Part shown: piece by piece, positions 45,999 through 57,710 of the stretch | Numbering within the stretch: position 1 is the stretch's first letter | Layout: each line of letters opens with the position of its first letter | DNA from: Bothriochloa decipiens | Lineage: Eukaryota; Streptophyta; Magnoliopsida; Poales; Poaceae | Direction of reading: 5' to 3' | Length of the DNA: 64,000 bases | Assembly: GCA_023333625.1 (NCBI GenBank) | Contig: CM041633.1 | Span: 20,608,128-20,672,127, forward strand | Notes under the pieces: generated by a model | Database searches by the model: none | What the model was told of the DNA's origin: nothing | What the model saw: only the letters and a program-made list of their open reading frames with translations | Translations under genes and position numbers: made by a program

Positions 45999-46023
45999 CC
46001 TCTCTGTGAAAAAACTCAACATC

Positions 46024-46039
46024 AGATCCAAATATAATC
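46024..46039. repeat. LINE target site duplication, right copy
   Basis: Exact copy of 38980-38995. Confidence 0.95.
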
Positions 46040-47330
46040 ATACATAAGCCTATGATATAGATCTTATTTTTAGAAAAATTTAGACACTTGGTTTATAATT
46101 TTTGGAGTTCGTATGAACAAGTTATGAATTTTCAAAGTTTAACATATATTTTGAAAAAGATAAAAGGCTAATTAATCTAGGCATGACACGTGTCCTCACC
46201 AGATTGGTCCACGTGGAACAGAGGGTCCAGGTGATGTGGCAAAGGCGCTAATGTGGCAGTGACGTCATGCTGGCGTCAGCATAGACAGGTGGGACAAGAA
46301 TGACGTCACGCTGACGTCAGCGTTGACTAAGTCAACATTCAACGGGCAGTGAATGGGCCGAAGCAGGCTCGGCCCTCCACGTAGCAAACCATGGTTCGTC
46401 CACATGGATGCCCTTATTGCAAATGGGCTCTGGTCCACGGCATCATCATCCACAGTGCACCATTGTATGAGGGTCCATCCGTAGTCTCATGGTTCATGTG
46501 GAAACACTAGCCGTCCTTAGAGATTGAGCACTGTAAGGGCGGATAGTGATTCTAGCCACCCTTACAATGGACCACTGTAAGGGCGGCTTGTTTTGACCCG
46601 CCCTTACAGTGGAATCCACTGTAAGTGCGCTCAAGAAGAAGCGCTTCACCCAGCCACCCCTATTGTGCATTACGAGCCACCCATGTAGTGTTGAATTGGC
46701 GTATCGTAGGTCTATTTCTTTTCCAACAACAATAAAACAATAATGACATCTTGGTCCATCATTTTAGAAGCTCATTGTTCTCTTACCCTGCCTAGCTACT
46801 ATGAGCTCTTCGTGCTGCCACCTCCTATTTCGCTGATACCTTCATCCGACTTGAGTGGAACTATTCATCTTCACAAAAAATTGTTCATCTTAAAAGTTAG
46901 ATTTTGTCAAGCACTTCTCATGGAGAAAGTGTGGTAGAACCACCAAAATTATATGGTCCACGTGCATCCATCATTACCCTAAAGACCTCTGACTGCTGTG
47001 CACGCAAACCAAATAACCCGATAGTTGCCACAACATTACACATTGATAAAAATAATAATTATCAGAGTGCAGGAGACTTATAAGAATAATTTATGAAACA
47101 TGTTTAAGTAAAACATAACTTATGTTCCAAAATATGAATAGATCAGTGGAAGAAATTTGGATAATGTACCTAAGGTAGAAGAGGAAATCGGATCATGTCA
47201 AGCCCACTGACATAACCTCGATTAGTAGCACAAGTCAGAAGCTGCAATAGGGGTTAACAAACCCTGAGTACTCAATTGTACACTACAGGACTTACCCAAC
47301 AAAAAGAAAAAACTCCACGGATAATGCTGG

Positions 47331-49543
47331 TGAAACATTCTCAAATTCCGCAAAGGGAATTACACAGATTCAAGTATAACTCGATAGAAAAATCCATCAT
47401 GTTACATCATTTCAGTCGATGTGAAAATTCATACATCGATTAAATAGAGTGCGATAGAAAGGTTTACAGTAATTTATTACACCACCATACTGGTGGAAAT
47501 CATGCGAAAGCATAAAACATCTTGAACAGCTTGATAGATAGAAGCGGAAATGTTAACAACATCCTCCTCCAAGCTTGAGCGTACAACGAGACTCTAATCC
47601 TTATAGTCATCATTCTGTTAGTCGTGCTCACCCTCAGAACCTTTGTGCCAAAGTATCAGTACGATTTGTACTAGCCACTCCTACCCTATGCTTTGCTTTA
47701 AGGAAATTGGATGCAAATATAGATATAATAAAAAAGGCCAAATTCTGGCTGTGGTTTCCTATACAAGTAGTAAACAACTTTAAATATAATAGTAACTAGT
47801 CAAGTTTTAGCTCCCATCCTTATCCACACACATCCCCAAATCCATCACACACATCTCACCACACTCGCACTACGGTGACAGGGGCAACTCCCTCTCACCC
47901 CTATCCTATCAACACCCGAGGAAGGTAGAAGATTTCCTCTCACTTGTCCGGTGCAACAGCTCATAGGAAGGTCCATATTCGACAAGTTGGCATATGTATC
48001 GATTGATCAACCATACACTCTGTAGAGGCATTACTAATCCACAAGATAACCATCATCGATGCTGATTATCACCTAGGCAGACGCCGACCGCCACAAGCCT
48101 AGAATGGATGCCATCCTACTTCTTGACCCTGGCCGCCGAGAATGTGAGACATAGTACCAGGCCATGGGGTCATTATGTTGTCTTAGGAGGGTGTGGGTAT
48201 CTCACCCGTACCTCCCTACACTATTTTCTTAGAGCCTAGTAGTAATGGCACCATTCAACCAAGGGTTAGGCCGTCTCCCCCCCCCATTGGAGAGCGAGTG
48301 GAAAGCAAGGATCCTATGGCTCGGGTACCAGCCCAACTGTTCCTAGGTTTGACCAAGCAAGAATATCCTTATAAGGGTTGTAGTTTTACATGCCACCACA
48401 GCACCTCCTATCTAGGGCTCCACCAAGGGCTCAGACCACAAGACCACCTCACATCACATTTACCCACCACAGGTAAGTTCCAACACAGGGATGCCCAGGC
48501 CGCATCCCCTTGCAAGACTTGCTCCAAAAGCTCATCGTCATTCTTGCTCGATCAACTCAACCCTCACCACACACACCCAAGACACACACTTAGATCTCCC
48601 CAGTTTATCATATACGGCACTGCTTGCCTTAGCCATCTCATCATCCTCTACCACGCATCACATTGAGATATAAAGCATAGTAGAAGTAATAAGAATATAA
48701 TAAGCAAGTGCATATCTATCCTATCAGCAGGTGAGCAGGGTAAGGGTTGCGTCAAGGTAATGGCCAACAAGTAATAATACTACCATGTAGGTCCTATCAC
48801 AGGTATATTGCATAAATGTAAAGCACTAGCAATTTTATGATTAGGCATGTGTAATAGGATCTATAAAGTTGGGTGGGATGTGGCACCTTCACAGTCATCG
48901 CCTAGGTCCTCCTCGTACTCGTAGTCCTCCTCGTCATGCAGATCCTCCTTCAGCTCTGAAACGAGACATAATAGAAGCGTTAGCGACTCCTATAGATTAT
49001 CACAAAAAACCGAATGAATATCAAAAGATCCAAATATAATCGTACATATGCCTATGATGTAGATCTTATTTTTAGAAAAATTTAGACACTTGGTTCATAA
49101 TTTTTGGAGTTCGTATGAACAAGTTATGAATTTTCAAAGTTTAACATATATTTTGAAAAAGATAAAAGGCTGATTAATCCAGGCATGACACGTGTCCTCA
49201 CCAGATTGGTCCACGTGGAACAGAGGGTCCAGGTGATGTGGCAAAGGCGCTGACGCGGCAGTGACGTCATACTGGAGTCAGCACAGACAGGTGGGACTAG
49301 AATGACGTCACGCTGACGTTAGCGTTGACTAAGTCAACGGTCAAACGGGCAATGAATGGGCCGAAGCAGGCCTGAGGAGGGCCAGATATGGGCTCGACTG
49401 GCCGGTTTGGGCTGGGCTCAGCCCTCCACGTAGCAAACCCCGGTTCGTCCACTTGGATGCCCTTATTGCAAATGGGGTCCACGGCATCATCGTCCACAGT
49501 GCACCGTTGTATGAGGGTCCATTCGTAGTCTCATGGTTCATGT
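47331..49543 (-). mobile_element. Tekay-type LTR, 3' part, in unit B
   Basis: Minus-strand LTR 3' end TGAAACATTCTCAAATTCCG on the plus strand. No primer site lies to its left (flank CTCCACGGATAATGCTGG), so it was a 3' or solo LTR. Exon-like block 1 is at 48887-48955; block 2 ends at about 47638. Confidence 0.8.
48887..48955 (-). other. LTR exon-like block 1, unit B (69 nt)
   Basis: Minus strand: TCGTTTCAG before, GTGCCACATC after; reads LKEDLHDEEDYEYEEDLGDD in the shared phase. Nearly identical to unit A. Confidence 0.5.
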
Positions 49544-50393
49544 GGAAATACCAGCCGTCCTTACAGATTGAGCACTGTAAGGGCGGATGGTGATTCCAGC
49601 CACCCTTACAGTGGACCACTGTGAGGGCAGCTCCTTTTGAACCGCCCTTACAGTGGAATCCACTGTAAGTGCGCTCAAGAAGAAGCGCTTTGCCCAGCCA
49701 CCCCTGTTGTGCATTACGAGCCACCCCTGTATCATTGAATTGGCGTATTGTAGGTCTATTTCTTTTCCAACAACAATAAAACAATAATGACATCTTGGTC
49801 CATCATTTTAGAAGCTCCGTGTGCTCTTACCCTACCTAGCTACTATGAGCTCTTCGCGCTGCCACCTCCTATTTCGCTGATATCTTAAAAGTTAGCTTTT
49901 GTCAAGCACTTCTCGTGTAGAGAGTGTGGTAGAACCACCAAAATTATATGGTCCACGTGCATCCGTCATTACCCTAAAGACCTCTGACTGCTATGCACGC
50001 AAACCAGATGACGTGGTAGTTTGTCAAGTGTCCACGAGGAAGCTCGGATCATCCACATTTTACAACTCATATAGGATCAAACATGTAGTTGCCACAACAT
50101 TACACATTGATAAAAATAATAAATATCTGAGTGCGGGAGACTTATAAGAATAATTTATGGAACATGTTTAAATAAAACATAACTTATGTTCCAAAAGATG
50201 AATAGATTAGTGGAAGAAATTTAGATAATGTACCTAAGGTAGAAGAGGAAATCGGATCATGTCAAGCCCACTGACATAACCTCGATTATTAGCACAAGTT
50301 AGAACCTGCAATAGGGCTTAACAAACTCTGAGTACTCAATTGTACACTACAAGACTTGCCCAACAAAAAGAAAAAACTCCATTGATATGCTGG

Positions 50394-52224
50394 TGAAACA
50401 TCCTCAAATTCCACAAAGGGAATTACACAGATTCAAGTATAATCCGATAGAAAAATCCATCATGTTACATCATTTTAGTCGATATCAAAATCCATACATC
50501 GATTAAACAGAGTGTGATAGAAAGGTTTACAGTAATTTATTACATCGCCACACTAGCTGAAATCATGCAGAAGCATAAAACATCTTGAACAGCTTGATAG
50601 ATAGAAGAGGAAATGATAACAACATCCTCCTCCAAGCTTGAGCATAGAACGAGACTCTAATCCTTATAGTCATCATTCTGTTAGTCGTGCTCACCCAAAG
50701 AACCTATGCGCCAAAGTATCAGTATGATTTGTACTGGCCACTCCTACCCTATGCTTTTCTTTGAGGAAATTGGATGCAAATATGGATATGATAAAAAAAG
50801 CCTAACTCTGGCTATGGTTTCCTATGCAAGTACTAAACAAGTTTAAATATAATAGTAACTAGTCAAGTTTTAGCTCCCATCCTTATCCACACACATCCCC
50901 AAATCCATCACACACATCTCACCACACTCGCACTATGGTGACAGGGGCAACACCCTCTCACCCCTATCCTATCAACTCCCGGGGGAGGTCGAAGACTTCC
51001 TCTCACTTGTTTGCCACAACAGCAAATAGGAAGGTCCATAGCCGACAAGTTGGCATATGTCTCGATTGATCAACTATACACTCTGCAGAGGTTTCACTAA
51101 TCCACAAGATAACCATCATCGGTGCTGATCATCACCTAGGCAGATGCCGACCACCACAAGCCTAGAATGGATGCCATCCTACCTCTTGACCCTGGCCGCC
51201 GAGAATGTGAGCCACAGTACCAGGCCAAGAGGTCACTATGTTGTCTTAGGAGGGTGTGGGTATCTCGCCCGTACCTCCCGACACTATCCGCGCGGGTGTG
51301 GGTATCTCACCCGTACCTTCCTACACTATCCTCTTAGAGGCTAGTAGTAATGGCACCATTCTACCAAGGGTTTGGCCGTCTAACTCCATTGGAGAGCGAG
51401 TGGAAAGCAAGGATCCTATGGTTCACGTACCAGCCCAACAGTTTCTAGGTTTGACAAAGTAGGAATTTCCTCATAAGGGTTGTTGTTTTACATGCCACCA
51501 CAACACCTCCTATCCGGGGCTCCACCTAGGGCTCACACCCTAAGACCACCTCACATCACATTTACCCTCCACAGGTAAGTTCCAACATGGGGATGCCCAG
51601 GCCGCATCCCCTTGTAAGACTTGCTCCAAAAGCTCATCGTCATTCTTGCCCGATCGACTCAACCCTCACCACACACACCCAAAAGGTGAGCAGGTGAGCA
51701 GGGTAAGGTTTGCATCAAGGTAATGGCCAACAAGTAATAATACTACCATGTAGGTCCTATGACAGGTATATTGCATAAATGTAAAATACTAGAAATTCTA
51801 TCATTAGGCATGCGTAATAGGATCTACAAGGTTGGGTAGGATGTGGCATCTTCGCAGTCATCGCCTAGGTCCTCCTCGTACTCGTAGTCCTCCTCGTTGG
51901 GCAGATCCTCCTTCGGCTCTGAAATGAGACATAATAGTCGCATTAGCGACTCTTATAGATTATCACAAAGAACTGAATGAATATCAGAAGATCCAAATAT
52001 AATCATACATAAGCCTATGATGTAGATCTTTTTAGAAAAATTTAGACACTTGGTTCATTAGTTTTGGAGTTTGTATGAACAAGTTATGAATTTTTGAAGT
52101 TTAGCATATATTTTGAAAAAGATAAAAGGCTGATTAATCCAGGCATGACACGTGTCCTCACCAAATTGGTCCATGTGGAACAGAGGGTCCAGGTGATGTG
52201 GCAAAGGCGCTGACATGGCAGTGA
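50394..52224 (-). mobile_element. Tekay-type LTR, 3' part, in unit C
   Basis: Same reversed LTR as in A and B, starting TGAAACATCCTCAAATTCC. Its remaining part should lie beyond the Tekay element, outside the window. Confidence 0.8.
51850..51918 (-). other. LTR exon-like block 1, unit C (69 nt, donor mutated)
   Basis: The same 69-nt acidic block, but the donor-side GTGCCA has become ATGCCA, so splicing as proposed would fail in this copy. The frame itself is still open. Confidence 0.5.
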
Positions 52225-53044
52225 TGTAACAACCCTAGAATCCGGTCACCAAAAATACGGGCTTTCAAAATTTTTTTCTAAAAATATACCGCTGTGTGGC
52301 GAGTGACATGTAGGAAACCGCCAGATAGTTGCACAAATAACACCTGACGATAGCCCGAGCATTGCATTTAGATGACCAACGCTTGATTCGCCTCTTTATT
52401 CGATTTTATGTGATGTTAATAAAATCGAATAACCTTTTAATGCATGTATATATATACGCCTGCTAACTCCAGAAATGGATCCATCATGACCTAGAGACCC
52501 TAGTGGACCCACCATGGTGTATACATCATGGTCACTAACCTCACTAACCTAGGGTTGCAGCTAAATGAGTAGCTTTGCAAGAAATAGAAGTAGAAAAGGT
52601 GTTGAAAATAAAAAGAAATAGGAAAAAGCGAAACCAGCAACAGCCCGGCCTGTCCGGCCTCCTCGCGCGCTGCCCGGCCCGCCGCTCGCTCGCCCCGCGC
52701 GCGTGCTCGCTCGCTCAAGCTGCCGCGGCCCAGTTAACTAGGACGGCCCAACATGGGCCTGCCTCCGCCACTCGCCGCTCCGTCTCGCTGACGCGTGGGA
52801 CCGAGCTATCAGCTCCTTCCTTTTCCCACTTCTGGTCGACCGCGCGTCGTGTCCGACGTTCCAGAAATGGAATGGCGAGGCTCCGCCATCCGCTCGCGTA
52901 CGGCCCCGCTCCGCGCCGTCCGTCCCGCTGCCTGACCACGCCGCGCTTCACCGAACCGTAACCCTAATGCGCGGCCGCGCTCAGCCACTGGATGGGGATC
53001 TCTGATCTCCACCGTCCGCCACCTCCATGGCTGGCCGCCGCGCT

Positions 53045-53051
53045 TATAAAA
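53045..53051 (+). promoter_or_regulatory. Tekay 5' LTR TATA box
   Basis: CGCTTATAAAAGGGG about 820 bases into the LTR, followed by CTAGGGTTTCCC. Conserved in the 3' LTR and in the minus-strand LTR at 9610. Confidence 0.75.
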
Positions 53052-53804
53052 GGGGAACGCCTTGCCCTCTAGGGTTTCCCATGACCCGGCCGCCGCATTG
53101 GTGAGACCTCTGCCATCCTGCCTACCTAGCCCAGGGAGAGAGTGACCGAGAAGGGAAGAGGAGAGGGGTGGCCGCAACGCCATCCACCGGAATAGCCCAC
53201 GCCTCGCCACCGCGCCTCCTCGGCCCCCGTGAGCACGTCGAGCTCCTCCGAACCGCCGCGGTGCTACCACACGGCTTCACCTTCACCAAGCCGATCCACG
53301 AGCCCTGCGGACGACGGAGCACCACCAAGGTGAGCTGCCCTACCCCATCCATGGCTGCCACCAGTACATCATTGACGTTCTCGCTCCCCTTACCACTGTT
53401 CCTTTCCTTACCGTGACCAATAGCTTCGCCGTAGTCTAGAGCACGTTCTTGGCAACCTCTTGGAGCCGGCACGGGCCACAGTTGGAGCCATGCACTTTTA
53501 CAGCTCTGGCCTCCCCGGACTCTGGCCGCCGGAGCGTCCGCCGTGGCCGCCGAGCCGCGCACGCCCCGCCGTGCCTCGACTAGCCCCGGTAGCTAGCCCA
53601 TGGAGATCCCAGCTTCCCCAATCGAAGGGCAAGAAGGAAGATGGAGACCAACGCCCGGCTTCGTCGGCGAATTTGGCCTCGCCGTCGCTGGACGCCGGCG
53701 CCGCGCCTCGCTGACCGCCACTGACCTGAGGGTCGATTTCCCCAAATTAGAGCCCCAGCCGACCAGCCACGCAGCTCAGCTAACGAGCCAACATTAGTCG
53801 AATG

Positions 53805-53975
53805 TCCGCCCGATGGGTCGAGGCCCTGGCTCTAGCCGAGGACCTGCTCGAGTCGAGGATCCGTCCAACGAGTCGAGGGCCTGGCTCTAGCCGAGGACCT
53901 GCTCGAGTCGAGGGTCCGTCCGATGAGTCGAGGACCTGGCTCTAATTGAGGGTCTGCTCGAGTCGAGGATCCGGC
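53805..53975 (+). repeat. ~55-bp tandem repeat in the LTR, three copies
   Basis: Units beginning CCG(C/T)CC(G/A)A(T/C)G(G/A)GTCGAGG at about 53806, 53861 and 53916, each followed by CCTGGCTCTA and CTGCTCGAGTCGAGG. The repeat is rich in TCGAG, hence in CpG. Confidence 0.85.
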
Positions 53976-54630
53976 TCGAGGCCAGAGGGTCGAGTCTCAC
54001 CGGACAACTGTTCTCGAGGGTTGCCCCTTCGTGCGAACAAAGTTCCGTCTTCGAGGGCATGCCCGTTCACCGGGCAAAGTTTCATTCTCGAGGCCAGTCC
54101 GTTCGCCTGAGCGAAGCTCCGTCCTCGACGGGTCGCCCGGATCGCACCCTTGAGTGTACAGCGGCCGACCCAACCTGACCGAGATCCAGCCCTGTCCAGG
54201 CCCCCCGAGGCCCAGTCGAGACCCGTCAACGTTGACCGTGACCTGGCTGTCAGTGACCAGATCCGTGGGCCTCACCTGTCAGCCACTGACTGGGTCCCCC
54301 GTCAGTGCTGATGCCAGCATGACGTCAGCATGACATCAGCACATCCCCAGCTGCACTGTTCCTGCACGCCACGTGGCCCAATCAGGAGCTGCCACGTGTC
54401 AGCACCAGGTTAATCTGCCCTTTTTCTTTTCAAAAAATAGAATAAACTTCAGAAATTCATAACTTCTTCATATGAACTCCGAAAAATATGAACCAAGTGT
54501 CCAAATTTTTATAAAAATGAGCTCTACATCATAGGCTTGTGTATGAGTGCATTTGGAGTTATTGAATTTTATTACTTCTTTGTGTTGACTCTATAGGAGC
54601 CGCTAACGCGGCTATTATGTCTCGTTTTAG

Positions 54631-54693
54631 AGGAGGAGCAGTTTGAGGAGGATGACTACGAGTACGAGGAGGAGCTCGGAGATGACTTCGCAG
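54631..54693 (+). other. LTR exon-like block 1, Tekay 5' LTR (63 nt)
   Basis: Preceded by TGTCTCGTTTTAG and followed by GTGCCATACC. Two bases, 20 codons, one base; reads EEQFEEDDYEYEEELGDDFA in the phase shared by all five copies. This copy is in the opposite orientation to the other four and belongs to a different subfamily, yet keeps the borders. Confidence 0.55.
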
Positions 54694-56000
54694 GTGCCAT
54701 ACCCCACCCAACCTCGTAGATCCTATTACGCATGGCATAATAATTAGTTGCTAGTGCTCTAATTATGAATATCACCTGATGATAGGTTGCATGATAGCAC
54801 TGACTGATGAGCCTTTACCTTGTCGCAACCATACTCCTGCACACCTGCTGATAGGCTAGACGCTTGCTTATTTACTTATGCTACCTTACTTCTACTACAC
54901 TTATATCTGTGTGATGATGATGCGTGGTGGAGAGTATGGTTATACGGTTAAGGCACGTGGTGCCACTTTACTCGGGGAGAGTGCTGCGTGCGTCTTGGGT
55001 GTGTGGTGAGGGTTGAGTCAATCAGACAGGATTCTACGACGAGCCATGTGGGCGAGTCTTGCCGAGGAATGTGTTCTGGGCATTCCCGTGTGAGGTGCTT
55101 GTGGCGGGCACATTATGAGGCATAAGGAGATCCCGGGGGTGAGAACCTTCGTGGAGCGAAGCCCCAGGTAGAAGGTGCTGTTGTAGCATGGACTGTTGTA
55201 GTCCATAAGGGAAGATAATCCTGTCTGATTCCCCCTAGGACCTGATATCTCTTGAGGACCGGAACCTTGGGACTTACGTGCTCACCACTCGCTCTTGTAT
55301 GGGCAGGAGACGGATGTCTGACTAGCTAGGACGGTGTCACTACTACTAGGTGGTTAGCAGATAGTGTCGAGAGGTACGGGCGTGGAGACCCACACCCTCC
55401 TTAGACAACATAGTGACCTCGAAGGCTCGGTACTATGTCTCACAGTCTCAGTGTGCCGGTGGTACCTATCCGGGATGTCCCAGTACTGAGTGGTAGGGTG
55501 GCATCGCACCGTTAGAAAGTAGCCGGAATCAGCTTAGGTGGGGCACCGCCAATGATAGTGATCTTGTGGTTACGGGAGTACATGCTCTGCAGAGTTTATG
55601 AATCTATATATATAGTCCGCGAGCCACTGGTATGGCTTTTTCCTAAGACCCACACTTCTCGGGAGTAGTGAGAGGAGTCCTTCTATTTCTCCCCCTGGTG
55701 TTACCCTTCCGGCTGTGAGCCGCTGAGACAGGCTCCGAGAGGGAGTTGGACCTGTCGACTGAGTGCGAGAGGGTGAGATGTGTGTGATGGAGATGGAATG
55801 GGTTTGGATGTGTGGATGAGATGGATTAAAATTTGATGAATTATTATATAATATTGGTCACTGTTTGCATAGGAAACCACAGCCACATATTAGGTCGATT
55901 TGATTATATCCTTTGCATCCCACCAAATACTACATAGCGAAAGCAAAGCATAGGGTGGGAGATGTGGCCAGTACAAACTGTACTGAAAATTATTTGGCAG

Positions 56001-56038
56001 GTGAGCCCGACTACGACTATGACGATGAGGAGGAGTAG
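56001..56038 (+). other. LTR exon-like block 2, Tekay 5' LTR
   Basis: Preceded by AATTATTTGGCAG. The single base left by block 1 plus GT makes a Gly codon, followed by EPDYDYDDEEE and TAG. The intervening 1.3 kb would be the intron. Confidence 0.5.
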
Positions 56039-56304
56039 ATGTCTCGTTCCTATGCTCAGGCTTCTTTTGGAGATTTATGTACTTTCGCCTTCCGCAGCTG
56101 TTCCAGACGCTGCAGCTACTCTGATGATTCCGCCAGTGTGGCGATGAACTATTTATGTAATCCCTTCTAAATGTATTCTTTTGTTCGAAGTATGGGTTAC
56201 TGTATCAACTAACGCTGGATGATATGATGGTTTGAGCTTCAAACTATTGAATTATTTGCCATTCTGTGTATTTTCCTTTCGTGGAAAATTGAGGATGTTT
56301 CAGT

Positions 56305-56316
56305 CGGAATCAGAGC
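56305..56316 (+). other. primer-binding site (tRNA-iMet type)
   Basis: CGGAATCAGAGC, two bases after the LTR, matches TGGTATCAGAGC, the complement of the initiator tRNA-Met 3' end, at ten of twelve positions. Confidence 0.85.
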
Positions 56317-56471
56317 CATGCTTGACCCTAGGACGAGACCCATAGGATTGGACGATAGAATTAGGAAAAATCTTGAAATCTCTCGGTTATACACCGGCCA
56401 CTGCATACGCTTTTATGCATGGCTTACCTCTCTCTGCAATTTTTCTAACTTCTTTCTCGTGTCACCTGCAG

Positions 56472-57710
56472 ATGGACCCCAACTTGTCACTTGGTCCGTT
56501 ACCACCAATGGATGTCATTGAGTTCAGACTCGACAGAATGGAGCATGGAGGCTATGCTCACGTGCTTCATGAGGTTCTCACCGTGCTGGGTGTTCCCGTG
56601 GAGAACGTCAAGTATCTTTGCCGCGGCAAGCCCACCCTTGGAGGAGGCATGGAGGACTACAAGGCAGTCCACATCAACGTGCTTGCAAGCAGGAACCTGC
56701 CCGAAGTTACCGCTTTCACTGACTTCGCCTTCGACAACGACACCGGCAGGTGTGTTCAGACCATTTCACGCCAGGCACTCCGTACTGTGCTGCACAACGG
56801 AGCTGACTATCTGAAGGAAAGTCACTTTTGTCTGCTTCCTCGTGCCCTGGATGATCAGCAGGGTACTTGGGGAGAGGTCATCTACATCGAGCAGAATACC
56901 AGAGTCGACCGCAACCCCTGCCACCGCGCCTCTATGATGTACATGCAGTGCCAGGAAATGTACATTGCTGAGTTGGAGCGGAAGGGACGCCGTGACCGTC
57001 GCTACTTGATGGAAGTTGACGAGAGGATCCACAGTTCGGAAGGTAAGGAGGCAGCATGGAAGCAAAAGATTGCAGACCTAGAGCGTGAGATAGCACGCAA
57101 AGAGCACATTCACTAGGATCAAATCACTAGTCTGATGAGCGAGATGGATAAGCTTCAAATACACAACAGCCAACTCAACAAGAACATCTGGGAGCTTGAG
57201 ACCACTATGGCTGAGAAGAACGAAGACATTGCAAAGAGATTCCAGGAAAAGAGTCAAGATGCTGCATACAGGGACAAGCTCCGTGAGCAGTGCAAGGCTC
57301 AACATGAGAAGCTGCTGCAGGAGTACACCCTTGCTAGCTACAACCAGGGACACCTGATCAACTATGTCCATAAGACGGCATACCTCATGGATAAGCTCAA
57401 ACATACTATGGAAGCTTGGAAGAGGTCAGATCGCAAGAGGGTCAGAGAGTACGAGGAGTTGCAGGATGAGCTTCCCTTACGTGCCCGTAAGAGGGTCAGG
57501 GTTGAGACATTTGAGCTGGGGCAATCTCACCTCAACTTGAGTGGATGTCCCACCACTGGACTTAGTGGACAGGCAGTGTCCACCCCTCAGCTCGAGGAGG
57601 CCCGTCGCTATGTCTCTCGCCTTCAGATGACCGACGAGCAGATCCAGGCTTCTGGCATCAGCATACCTCCCACAGCTTACAGTTTGGACCAGCCTCTAGA
57701 GATGGTCTAG
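56472..57710 (+). pseudogene. extra ORF upstream of gag (ORF0), coiled-coil protein, one nonsense codon
   Basis: From ATG 56472 (MDPNLSLGPLPPMDVIEFRL) one frame runs to TAG 57708, interrupted only by TAG at 57114-57116 (CAG to TAG is the simplest change). About 412 codons. The N-terminal 150 residues look globular (VLTVLGVPVENVKYLCRGKP, FTDFAFDNDTGRCVQT); from about residue 155 it is a charged coiled coil (AELERKGRRDRRYLMEVDER; EKNEDIAKRFQEKSQD), then a basic patch LRARKRVRVE and a tail with QLEEARRYVSRLQM. An additional ORF before gag is known in some plant gypsy elements (from memory, orf0 of rice RIRE3/RIRE8); its role is unknown. An upstream in-frame ATG exists at 56373, but CCTGCAG just before 56472 resembles a splice acceptor. 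Confidence 0.75.

Larger units (their letters stand above)
38996..46023 (-). mobile_element. L1-type LINE, near full length (7,028 bp), degenerate
   Basis: Flanked by a perfect 16-bp target duplication, with a T run at the left edge (poly-A tail on the minus strand). It carries ORF1 with a CCHC zinc knuckle and ORF2 with an AP-endonuclease, a reverse transcriptase and a C-terminal zinc-binding region. The ORF1 ATG is only about 25 bases from the 5' end, so it is full length or slightly truncated. Several frameshifts disable it. It interrupts the reversed Tekay-type LTR of unit A only, so it arrived after the triplication. A G/C-rich run (GGGGGGGGGAGGGGGTGGGG) lies at 39012-39032 near its 3' end. 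Confidence 0.95.
36485..46499. repeat. tandem unit A (split by the LINE)
   Basis: Begins GGAAATACCAGCCG inside the CACTA right end and continues through host flank (CTTGTGCTCTTACCCTGCC, AGAACCACC(C/A)AAATTATATGG) into a reversed Tekay-type LTR. Without the LINE and one target duplication it is about 2.97 kb, the same content as units B and C. Confidence 0.8.
46500..49543. repeat. tandem unit B (3,044 bp)
   Basis: Starts GGAAACACTAGCCG after CATGGTTCATGT and runs colinearly with A and C: CACTA right-end motifs to about 46690, host flank (46690-47330), reversed LTR (47331-49543). B carries no large insertion and is the reference unit. Confidence 0.9.
49544..52224. repeat. tandem unit C (interrupted at its right end by the Tekay element)
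   Basis: Starts GGAAATACCAGCCG, colinear with B for 2.68 kb, then broken after AGTGA by the Tekay 5' LTR. It carries an extra partial duplication (GTGTGGGTATCTCACCCGTACC repeated, near 51254 and 51295) and a deletion near 51680 relative to B. Confidence 0.85.
52225..56302 (+). repeat. 5' LTR of the Tekay element (4,078 bp)
   Basis: Starts TGTAACAACCCTAGAATCC and ends GATGTTTCA. The first 1.9 kb is GC-rich with the core promoter, the rest AT-rich. It contains a ~55-bp tandem repeat, and two exon-like acidic blocks. Confidence 0.95.

Noticed and set aside
46680..46692. TGTAGTG in unit B as the true right terminus of the second CACTA
   Set aside because: Unit C reads TGTATCATTG at the same place and unit A lacks it, and the flanks do not repeat the TAA seen at the left end. 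It may be coincidence.
53122..53562. 146-codon minus-strand ORF in the Tekay LTR
   Set aside because: Opposite to LTR transcription, GC-rich, and not shared as an open frame by the other LTR families.
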